Positions 9,567-16,067 of a stretch of 64,000 nt of DNA are shown one piece after another (within the stretch, counting starts at the first letter, position 1; each line of letters begins with the position of its first letter). The notes below the pieces were generated by a model. That model saw only the letters and a program-made list of their open reading frames with translations. It was not told the DNA's origin and made no database searches. The stretch covers positions 62,001 to 126,000 of the forward strand of contig NZ_JAFFPT010000079.1 of NCBI RefSeq assembly GCF_016918785.1, read 5' to 3'. The DNA is from Leptospira ainazelensis. Lineage in GTDB: Bacteria > Spirochaetota > Leptospiria > Leptospirales > Leptospiraceae. Both the position numbers and the translations under genes were made by a program.

Positions 9567-9968
9567 AATGATTTTCGGAAGGATCCGAATCTGAAGATTT
9601 AAGAATCAATCTTTTGACTGTTGAAAAACGATATTTTCGAGAGTTTTTAGGTTATGACTTTGGCTGGAGGGGGAGGTCTCCCCCTCGCTCCATACCGAGC
9701 TTGATCTTTTTCTAATTTAGACAAACGTTAAGTGAAAGGAACGCTCGGTATTGCGCTACCCCCTCTCCGGGTTGACCCGGCCGTTTTCAAGACCCGGAGC
9801 CCGATTTCTTGTCTCACCGGATGCAGTCGGTTCGATTTTAAGGTTAAAATCTTCTGGTTTAAAAAAACGAAAAAGATTCTAAGCGAGTATGGTATCTACA
9901 CATTGACAGATAAAAGTTTTATCTCTTAGGCGGTGTTTCCGAGAAAAACTTGCAAAAATGCTTCGTCC
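9567..9968. other. Hairpin-rich intergenic region
   Basis: No gene is seen in this 402-bp gap. It contains GAGGGGGA-GGTC-TCCCCCTC (9667-9686, perfect 8-bp stem), an ATACCGAGC/GCTCGGTAT inverted pair enclosing about 45 nt (about 9691-9755), and CCGGGT-TG-ACCCGG near 9766-9779. The composition is locally GC-rich compared with both flanks. It could be a structured transcript, a decayed repeat element, or a set of terminators for the converging genes. Confidence 0.5.
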
Positions 9969-10517
9969 TTAGAGCTTTACCTTTCCTAAAATGAACTTCT
10001 TCCGGTCCTTTTCTACATCCTTACTTTTGGCCAATTCATCACCCGGATCTCTGAGTAAAACTAATTGAGAAGGTAGATCCGCTCGCTTTAAAAGAAAACC
10101 ATATTCCTTCGCAATCGATTCTCCAGGCTCAACCGTCGCTTTTATTTTGTCAGCAACTCCAAAAGAACGACGAAAATCCGATTTGAATGAAGCCCAGAAG
10201 GATGTCGCTTCGTTAAATGCAACCGGAACTCCAATAAACTTTCCCTTGTCATTCTCCAAAAACACTAAAGTCCAATCCACTACGACGGGTTGATCTGTGG
10301 AATTCTCAAAGCCAAGCGAAAATACATAAAAATCATTTTCAGCATTTTTTGGACGATACCCCGCATAATACTCCGCTCTTTGCGCTCCCAAAAGATACAC
10401 TCTAAAGGAAGACGTATCAAACGCAGCCTTTTTGTCCTTTAACTGAGGACCTCCGCAATATACAGACAAAACACTCAGCCCAACACACAAAAACAGTTTT
10501 ATCATTCTTTCTTTCAT
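9969..10517 (-). CDS. Hypothetical lipoprotein
   Basis: The start is set at the ATG at 10517, because GGAG stands 6 bases upstream; ATGs at 10529 and 10505 are also in frame. The protein has about 182 residues and begins MKERMIKLFLCVGLSVLSVYC, with a lipobox-like SVYC. The mature part contains a domain resembling periplasmic DUF4352-type beta folds (YVFSLGFENSTDQPVVVDW; LVFLENDKGK), but I do not recognise a specific family. It is isolated, with a 402-bp gap after it and the split gene upstream on the same strand. Confidence 0.7.
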   Translation of the reverse strand: MKERMIKLFLCVGLSVLSVYCGGPQLKDKKAAFDTSSFRVYLLGAQRAEYYAGYRPKNAENDFYVFSLGFENSTDQPVVVDWTLVFLENDKGKFIGVPVAFNEATSFWASFKSDFRRSFGVADKIKATVEPGESIAKEYGFLLKRADLPSQLVLLRDPGDELAKSKDVEKDRKKFILGKVKL

Positions 10518-10609
10518 TTCATACTCCATTCATTTTTATTAATATATCTTCCGAAAGCGAATCGCTCTCCAGTTCCGACTCTTGTTATTCCTTAATTGGA
10601 CTACGTTTT

Positions 10610-11128
10610 TCACTGGTGCGGGATTTCCTGCGACAAAAAAGAAAGCCCACCAGATTCGGCCTTTAACGATTTGATATAATGACGAATATGCGAACGAGCA
10701 AACCAACCAAGATTCATATAGTGAGCATATTCGGATTGGTTATCGTGTATGTGTGCCAAAAGCTTCGTCATTTCTAAAGCTTCCAGTAATATGTTTCTTT
10801 CTATTAGAGAAATGTTTTCTTCCGCTTTTTCTCCGGCGATTTTACGAATTGAATCAGACATAAATTTCAACTCTTTTTTCTTCCTCTCAAGAAGAAAGAG
10901 TGCTTTGTTTATAGTCACTCTGAATAATTTTATATAATCTTTACGGAGTTGTTTATCTTCAATTTTCTTCTTATATACAACGTGATAAGAAAGCACTTGG
11001 AAAATCAAATCGTCCTTGGGCATAGCACAAAGGGACCAATCCAAATTCATTATCAAAAAATATAAAACAGGAGCGTCTTCGATAGCAGCTTTCTTGATAA
11101 AATTCTCGATATTCGCATTCAAATACAA
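10610..11128 (-). CDS. C-terminal part of a gene split by an in-frame TGA
   Basis: The 172 codons are read from a TTG with no obvious ribosome site. The frame continues upstream without interruption (AAVFKYIEVIR...) to a TGA at 11165-11167 and then into the ORF 11165-11359. The two ORFs therefore look like one ancestral gene of about 249 codons broken by a nonsense change. The protein is helical and charged (KKKELKFMSDSIRKIAGEKAEE) with a GWFARSHIRHYIKSL stretch near its end. I do not recognise a family. It lies between a lipoprotein gene and a transposase, at the left edge of the accessory region. Confidence 0.5.
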   Translation of the reverse strand: MYLNANIENFIKKAAIEDAPVLYFLIMNLDWSLCAMPKDDLIFQVLSYHVVYKKKIEDKQLRKDYIKLFRVTINKALFLLERKKKELKFMSDSIRKIAGEKAEENISLIERNILLEALEMTKLLAHIHDNQSEYAHYMNLGWFARSHIRHYIKSLKAESGGLSFLSQEIPHQ

Positions 11129-11164
11129 GCGGATAACTTCTATATATTTGAAAACCGCAGCGTT

Positions 11165-11359
11165 TCAATATTTAGAACTCAGATTTTTTAAATCCGAATC
11201 CAATCCGCCTACTTCATAATAAAGCATATCAGCTAAACAGCCCAAAAGCTTCTTTTCACGGAGTTCTGGAGTTCTCAATTTCTCCTTATACTCATTGTTT
11301 AAAGCACTTAATTCCTCAATAACGGCCCTATCCCTTTCCGTCAATCGCACCTCTGACAC
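11165..11359 (-). CDS. N-terminal part of the same split gene
   Basis: The 64-codon ORF starts at GTG (11359) after a GAGAG-like site and ends at the TGA at 11165-11167, in the same frame as ORF 10610-11128. The sequence (VRLTERDRAVIEELSALNNE, then CLADMLYYEVGGLDSDLKNL) is helical with no recognised domain. Read together with the downstream part it makes one continuous helical protein. Confidence 0.45.
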   Translation of the reverse strand: MSEVRLTERDRAVIEELSALNNEYKEKLRTPELREKKLLGCLADMLYYEVGGLDSDLKNLSSKY

Positions 11360-11547
11360 ATAACTCTCATGATATATTAGTATATTATATTTTAATAATT
11401 AAATTTCCTAGACAGTTTCACTAACTTATAAAAAATAAAAAGGCACTCCGTCTAAAATTAAGTTTTTATTTTTAAAAATTAATATTCACGATCAATTTTA
11501 CTTTTTTGTTTTACAATGTATCCTTCGTATGAATTTTCTGAAAAATA

Positions 11548-12810
11548 ATGAAACCGATTCACATCAAAACTAAAAACTCATATCACACTGCTCTTCTTTT
11601 CAAAACTCAACTGAATCTTCTTTCTCCTTCCGAAAGAAATTTCATTCCAAAATCCACACGTTACGATTGGAAGAATCGCAATCTTTCCAAGATCATCGGG
11701 TATGACTCGAACGATCCAATTTTTAAGGATCTGGAATTGTATAAAAAAGCTCTTGATAGCAAAACGTTTATGAAAACTCTAAAGTCGCTTTTCTCCGTTT
11801 ATTCTTTTTATGATTCCTTGTCTGAAAACATCAGAGGAAAAAGAAGGATCTGGAATGATCGAAGGAAACAAATCGCTTCGATCATACAACGCATCTCCCC
11901 GAGTATCGGCCTCAAGCGAGCGTGTCGTTTCATGAAAGTGTCCGTTCAACGATATTACAGATGGAAAAACGAAATCCTTTGTGACTCCTCAATTTTTGGT
12001 CTTTGTAGAAAGGTTCATCCTAAACAACTTACAATTTCGGAACAAAAAATCATTACAAAGTATCTTAAAAAACCGGAGCTTTTTCATTGGCCTCTGCGAT
12101 CCATATTCTACAAAATTCTCAAAGACGAAGCCGCATTTTTAAGTTTGGCGACGTTTTACAAATATGCCAGAGTTCTCGCTCCTAAAAGAGAAATCATCCG
12201 AAAGGCAAGAAGAAAGATAGGCATTCGTTCGACCACTCCCTTGCGTCTCCTTCATATGGATACAACCATCTTACGCATGCAAGACGGATCTAAAGTATAT
12301 ATCCATTTCATTATGGATAATTTTTCGAGAACAATTCTTGGTTGGAAAGCCTCTCTAGAGTGGAATTCCAAAAATACGATGTTAAATTTGAGCCAGGTGT
12401 GCGAAAGATACAATTTGTTTCACAAACAGATTCAGCTTCTTTGCGATGATGGTTCTGAAAATGCAGGGGAGGTCGACGGTTTTCTTAGAAAACCAGGATT
12501 GTTTATCGAAAAATTAATCGCTCAAGTCGATATCAGCTTTTCAAACAGTATGATCGAAGCAGTGAACAAAAAAATGAAATACGAATTTCTCTTTCCGAAA
12601 AAACTTTTCTCTTTTCAAGATGTTGTGCAAACATTAGAACTTGCTGTTCCTAAATACAATGATCGCCCGAGCGGAGTTTTATTTGGTTATTCCCCCGAAG
12701 AAGTTTTAAAAGGGGCAATTCCCGATCCACTTCGATTTTCGGATCCAATTAAACAAGCTGCTTCGAAAAGGCCAGGCATTAACAAAAATGATCTTTGTGG
12801 TTCTTGTTGA
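11548..12810 (+). CDS. DDE transposase with rve integrase core
   Basis: The 420-residue protein has an N-terminal helical DNA-binding region, then a retroviral-integrase-type catalytic domain. The likely catalytic residues are the Asp in LLHMDTT (about 237), the Asp in LLCDDGSE (about 301) and the Glu in SNSMIEAVNKK (about 337). The last two are separated by about 36 residues, as expected for the D-D-E class. A C-terminal PKYNDRPSGVLFGYSPEEVL, typical of this class, follows. It appears intact as a single ORF. I could not find convincing terminal inverted repeats or a target duplication by eye, so the element boundaries and IS family remain open. It sits between the split gene and the displaced fragment of the giant gene. 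Confidence 0.85.
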   Translation: MKPIHIKTKNSYHTALLFKTQLNLLSPSERNFIPKSTRYDWKNRNLSKIIGYDSNDPIFKDLELYKKALDSKTFMKTLKSLFSVYSFYDSLSENIRGKRRIWNDRRKQIASIIQRISPSIGLKRACRFMKVSVQRYYRWKNEILCDSSIFGLCRKVHPKQLTISEQKIITKYLKKPELFHWPLRSIFYKILKDEAAFLSLATFYKYARVLAPKREIIRKARRKIGIRSTTPLRLLHMDTTILRMQDGSKVYIHFIMDNFSRTILGWKASLEWNSKNTMLNLSQVCERYNLFHKQIQLLCDDGSENAGEVDGFLRKPGLFIEKLIAQVDISFSNSMIEAVNKKMKYEFLFPKKLFSFQDVVQTLELAVPKYNDRPSGVLFGYSPEEVLKGAIPDPLRFSDPIKQAASKRPGINKNDLCGSC

Positions 12811-12818
12811 AAGTTTTT

Positions 12819-12848
12819 GAAAGTCCGAATATCCGGACTTTCCATTTT
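12819..12848 (+). terminator. Hairpin after the transposase gene
   Basis: GAAAGTCCG (12819-12827) pairs with CGGACTTTC (12834-12842) around a 6-nt loop, followed by CATTTT. It lies 9 bp after the transposase stop. It is a terminator, or possibly part of the element's right end. Confidence 0.65.
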
Positions 12849-12870
12849 AGCTTTCACAGAGAAGATGCAC

Positions 12871-13273
12871 CGCTCCCAAGCTGATCTCTTTGTGTAAAAT
12901 CTCCATCTGAGCTTTTTCGTGATTCGAAGAACTGCTCTCTGCGCTGACTCCTTGAAGATATTCGTTCTGAAAGTTCTGGTTCAAAGTCGCCTTTTCCCAA
13001 CCGTGAGTGTTCGTATTGTAGTTTACGTTTCCCACTGTCGCCCCTTTCAAACCCTGGATGCTAAATCCAAGAATTCCGTCGTTACCAAGATCCAACGTCG
13101 CTCCACCGCCTCGCAGTCTCTGAGGTATCGCTGTGTTACCGTCGTGGTTGTAGGAAAGCGCCAAGCTGGCATGCCCGTCCTTGCTCGCCGACAAGTTCAC
13201 GCTCCCGTTAGCCCATGCCTTTCCCCCAGCACGGTTTACGTCATAGCTCGCGTTTGCGGTATAGCCGCCGCTT
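12871..13273 (-). repeat. 403-bp direct repeat, copy 1 (copy 2 at 19555-19957)
   Basis: It is the same length and orientation as 19555-19957, with no indels. The differences I see cluster near the Hint-proximal end (for example TCGAAG versus TGTAAG, and AAAGTCGCC versus AAACTTCCT). The abrupt loss of similarity at both ends marks the recombination boundaries. Confidence 0.9.
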
Positions 13274-13285
13274 AGGTTGGGCGAG

Positions 13286-13539
13286 TTCGCTACGCGAAAC
13301 GTGCTCTTCGCTTCAATCAGCGAAGCACCATTCGTTTTTTTCAAAAACAAAGAACAACGCAATAAACGATGGTGCATCGCCGGATTTCCGCTGCGATCAC
13401 TCTCGCGGGTTTGTCTGTTGTTCAACTGCACCGCCGGTGCAGTTGACGCTAACGTGGATTCAATTTGAAAAGATTTGTGGGAAAAATTGAAAGGGAGTTT
13501 AAAGAGCCGGAATCGACTCTTTGATAAATCAAAGAGTCG
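13286..13539. repeat. Cluster of inverted repeats next to the displaced fragment
   Basis: Five hairpins stand in about 250 bp. TTCGC/GCGAA is at 13286-13298. A 10-bp stem with one bulge is at 13301-13328. CACCAT-CGTTT pairs with AAACGATGGTG at 13326-13374. A perfect 12+1+12 palindrome (TCAACTGCACCG / CGGTGCAGTTGA) is at 13422-13446. A perfect 12-bp stem with an AA loop (CGACTCTTTGAT / ATCAAAGAGTCG) is at 13514-13539. They begin exactly where similarity to the giant gene ends. Confidence 0.75.
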
Positions 13540-13616
13540 CCTACTCAGGGATTTTGTCAAATTAAAAGGTCGTTTCTGATTTTTTTTACGAAAAACTAAG
13601 ATGCGGAAATTAAACA

Positions 13617-13835
13617 TTATTTAACCATGCGGAGCTTCGTTTGAGTTTCACGAACTTCGTAGGCTTCTCCAATTGTATCCATGGCGTACATAAACGATTC
13701 AATAGAGTTCCTTTTTAGTAGCTCTATATATGCTTCCACATCTTCCAGCTCATAGTCCTGAAGTGTTTTCAGCTCTTTTTCAAGTTTCTTAAGAAGGACT
13801 TTTCTTTCACTTTTTCTATTCTCTAAAGCAGCCAT
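13617..13835 (-). CDS. Small coiled-coil hypothetical protein
   Basis: The 72-residue protein has a strongly charged, heptad-like N-terminal half (KSERKVLLKKLEKELKTLQD) and a helical second half. It lies 45 bp downstream of the DUF1016-nuclease gene on the same strand. Its stop overlaps the ATG of the fragment ORF as TAATG. No SD of note precedes its ATG. No family is recognised; it could be a small accessory or immunity-like protein of this accessory region. Confidence 0.55.
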   Translation of the reverse strand: MAALENRKSERKVLLKKLEKELKTLQDYELEDVEAYIELLKRNSIESFMYAMDTIGEAYEVRETQTKLRMVK

Positions 13836-13880
13836 TGGATTATATTCGGTTTGAAGAATATAGTTCTTAAGACTTATTTC

Positions 13881-14882
13881 TTATTCACTTTCACTGCTTA
13901 ATTCAGAGTTCAAATAGTTGCCTGTATGGATTATCTCTTCCGGGGTCATTGTTTTCTTTTTTGCATACAACACATCACCTACATATCGGCCATATATATC
14001 TTTCGATCTGCTTCGAACGATCAGTTTGGTCTTAGCCGGAAGCTTTTTTTTGAGTGATTCAAAACTGGAATAGCCTTTTTGGGTATCCATTTCCGATGAC
14101 CAAACATTCCTTAAGCGGATTCTTTGCCGAGATAGGATGTTAAAACCTAAATCCAATTTTACTAATATCGTATCTCCGTCGATTACTCGTTCCAGTTCTC
14201 CAGAGTAGAAATAAATATCCTTTGATCTCAGGATGGATACTTTTTCTAAATTCCAGTTCCCTTTTTCTTTTTTAATCTTAAGAATATCTCCTTCTTTGTA
14301 CGTTTTGCTTTTTTTCTCAGGGATTTCATAATAGCAGTAAAATCCTAGATCAAGTAAGTAGCTTACTCCCATCTTGCCGGATTCTTTAATTCTGTAGTGC
14401 CAAAGCTCCCCTTCAGGGCGTTTCCATTTAGTACGAACTTTTCGTTCTTTGATCCCGCTCAGATCTCGAAGTCGTTTTTGTAACTCTTCACGATTCCAAT
14501 TATTTTGAGCAACTTCGCGTTCAACTTTCGATCGCAAGGTCGGGTTCTCGATTGTGCAAAGTGTGCGGTAATGGCTCCAGCTTAAGCGGCCGTCTAAATC
14601 TTTGTCTTTGTAGATTTCATAAAACTTACGGCAATAAAAAAGGGTTCTCTCGGAGAACCCTTTTTTTAGCTGCTTTTGTAGGTTATGTGAAATTGCCTGC
14701 ATCCAACTTCCACTCTGCTTTTCTTCTGAACTCACTTTTCTTTCAGTCGATGCCAAGATTCTTCCGATTTCACGGTTTGTTTCTAAAATAACCGAGTTAC
14801 CACTTTGATCACTCAAACGACGCATTTCTTCATACGTATTCAAGATCTTTTCTAATGCTTCTTTTAGATCAGAGGGGTTCAA
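13881..14882 (-). CDS. DUF1016 (YhcG N-terminal) domain fused to a staphylococcal-nuclease-like domain
   Basis: The 333-residue protein starts at TTG (14882); a TAA closes the frame just upstream. The N-terminal half (about 10-150) matches DUF1016_N: INGRI-like NREIGRILASTE, then ISHNLQKQLKKGFSERTLFYCRKFYEIY and LSWSHYRTLCTIEN (given here in pieces). DUF1016 proteins usually end in a PD-(D/E)XK domain. Here the C-terminus (about 220-320) instead looks SNase-like: VIDGDTILVKLDLGF, RIRLRNVWSSEMD and YGRYVGDVLYA. The equivalents of Asp21, Arg35, Glu43 and Arg87 can be aligned, but the residue at the Asp40 position appears to be Trp or Ser. It may act on DNA; activity is uncertain. It is followed by a small coiled-coil gene. 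Confidence 0.75.
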   Translation of the reverse strand: MNPSDLKEALEKILNTYEEMRRLSDQSGNSVILETNREIGRILASTERKVSSEEKQSGSWMQAISHNLQKQLKKGFSERTLFYCRKFYEIYKDKDLDGRLSWSHYRTLCTIENPTLRSKVEREVAQNNWNREELQKRLRDLSGIKERKVRTKWKRPEGELWHYRIKESGKMGVSYLLDLGFYCYYEIPEKKSKTYKEGDILKIKKEKGNWNLEKVSILRSKDIYFYSGELERVIDGDTILVKLDLGFNILSRQRIRLRNVWSSEMDTQKGYSSFESLKKKLPAKTKLIVRSRSKDIYGRYVGDVLYAKKKTMTPEEIIHTGNYLNSELSSESE

Positions 14883-14953
14883 CGTAACACCAGAGTTTTT
14901 TTAGTTTTTTATGAAACATGCTGATTCAATATCTGCCGGCTTTATTAGGTCCG

Positions 14954-15172
14954 TTACGGTTTATTGAGCATCACAATACACTTTTGACAAATCGATTTTT
15001 CACCTGCAATTTCATTAGGAAAAAATTCAGATAATTCATCCAGATCTTCAAACTCAACAACTGTATTAAGCCCGCTCTTTATCAGCTTTCTATCTTTACA
15101 AAGAGAAATATCAAAGGAAGAGGTATAGATATGACGTATTGAATTTTTTTCCTCGTTTATTAGGTAATTCAT
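14954..15172 (-). CDS. Small protein with possible zinc-binding Cys/His residues
   Basis: The 72-residue protein has a good ribosome site (GGAGG, 8-9 bases before the ATG at 15172). A His near residue 14, a Cys in ISLCKDRK and a C-terminal CQKC pair give an H...C...CxxC pattern that could bind a metal ion. No family is recognised. It lies between the 76-residue gene and the DUF1016-nuclease gene, all on the minus strand downstream of the giant toxin-like gene. Confidence 0.6.
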   Translation of the reverse strand: MNYLINEEKNSIRHIYTSSFDISLCKDRKLIKSGLNTVVEFEDLDELSEFFPNEIAGEKSICQKCIVMLNKP

Positions 15173-15192
15173 ACCTTTTACCTCCAGTCACT

Positions 15193-15423
15193 TTACTTGG
15201 GAAGATACGGTAAAATTCCCTTAATCCGCTCCAATTCCTCAGGCAACATCTGAACTTTCACAAGGCTGTCCTTCTCCGGATCAAAGTAAACGCAACTTAC
15301 TTTTGGGTTCCAAGCTACGTCTACATACATCTTTTGGCCGGTCGCTTTGTTTCGAACCGCTTCGCCTAATACGAAGCCTCTTTGTGTGTTTCTTTCGTTC
15401 ATACGATCCGAATACAACCTCAA
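15193..15423 (-). CDS. Small DUF2158/YodC-like protein
   Basis: It is 76 residues if translation starts at the TTG that overlaps the previous gene's stop (TTGA), or 69 residues from the ATG at 15402; neither has a strong SD. The core (GEAVRNKATGQKMYVDVAWN, then VSCVYFDPEKD and a PEELE end) resembles the short DUF2158/YodC beta-fold family, in which a conserved G-x-V...K...G...M is followed by a C-x-[WY]-[FY] strand. That match is from memory and weak. The overlap with the lipoprotein gene suggests translational coupling in one operon with the giant gene. Confidence 0.6.
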   Translation of the reverse strand: MRLYSDRMNERNTQRGFVLGEAVRNKATGQKMYVDVAWNPKVSCVYFDPEKDSLVKVQMLPEELERIKGILPYLPK

Positions 15424-16067
15424 GGTGGAGCCAAGTCGCCCTTGACCCGCTCGTGTTCTGCGTCGATCGATTGCTGGACGCGCTCTTGTTCGATCGTCTC
15501 TTCCTCGCAGTCGTTCATGGTTTTGTAGTCTTTTTCTAAATCCGACATACGAAATTCATATGTAATATTATAAGAATCTAAGTTGTCAATCTTCTTCTCA
15601 TTGGATATATCAGACAGCGGATAAAAGTAATAGTAATAATCGTCTTCATCAATATTAGGATTTACTGAGTGTTCAAATTTTGTAACATATCCTCTTCCCT
15701 TTTCGTCCAGAAACACAAATCTATGATTTCCAATATACGAAAACTTTAATACTCGATCCTTCTTGGTTCCAGTAATCCGAATAGAAAAAGTTTTCTTTTC
15801 GAAATCCAAAATCCCACAATGGCCAGGATATTTTGTCCTTTGAATTCCAAAAAATTTTTCAATATCAGAGGCCCCTATGCCAATCCATTGTTTATTAGGA
15901 TGCTCAAAGTCATACGCCACCGCATTCAAAGTTCCTGAATAATTCGGAGGAAGCACATACTTGTCTTTGATCTCAACTACTTCCGGTTGTTTTTCTTTGC
16001 AACCAGCAAGAGAAGCCAACAAAACAATTAACAAAACACTAATATACTTTCTGTTACTTCTTGTCAT
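15420..16067 (-). CDS. Lipoprotein, candidate immunity protein for the giant toxin-like protein
   Basis: I prefer the ATG at 16067 over the ATG at 16079, because it begins MTRSNRKYISVLLIVLLASLAGC, a clean lipoprotein signal with lipobox LAGC (shown as MTRSNRKYISV, then LLIVLLASLAGC). The gene overlaps the end of the giant gene by 14 bp, so the two are translationally coupled. The mature part (about 190 residues) has a Tyr/Asp-rich patch (DEDDYYYYFYPLSD) and an acidic C-terminus. No family is recognised. In polymorphic toxin systems the gene directly after the toxin encodes the immunity protein, and toxins acting in the envelope are often neutralised by lipoproteins. The role is inferred from position. 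Confidence 0.65.
   Translation of the reverse strand: MTRSNRKYISVLLIVLLASLAGCKEKQPEVVEIKDKYVLPPNYSGTLNAVAYDFEHPNKQWIGIGASDIEKFFGIQRTKYPGHCGILDFEKKTFSIRITGTKKDRVLKFSYIGNHRFVFLDEKGRGYVTKFEHSVNPNIDEDDYYYYFYPLSDISNEKKIDNLDSYNITYEFRMSDLEKDYKTMNDCEEETIEQERVQQSIDAEHERVKGDLAPP

Larger units (their letters stand above)
12847..13617 (-). pseudogene. Displaced fragment of the giant Hint protein gene
   Basis: The frame is open for 256 codons, but only the part from 12871 to 13273 is recognisably coding. Those 403 bp align without gaps to 19555-19957 inside the giant gene, and I count about nine mismatches by eye (roughly 98% identity). At the 3' end the frame runs into an unrelated short tail (VHLLCES) and stops. 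At the 5' end it joins hairpin-rich DNA whose translation looks non-coding. It is therefore a partial copy, not a whole gene. The copied segment encodes the beta-rich region that precedes the Hint domain, the kind of segment that lets cassettes recombine in polymorphic toxin loci. Confidence 0.8.

Noticed and set aside
11548..12810. Assigning the transposase to a named Leptospira IS
   Set aside because: No terminal inverted repeats were identified by eye, and the family cannot be fixed from the catalytic motif alone.
13422..13446. Integron attC site
   Set aside because: The palindrome lacks recognisable paired core boxes (RYYYAAC and GTTRRRY) in the right orientation, and no integrase of that type is in the window.
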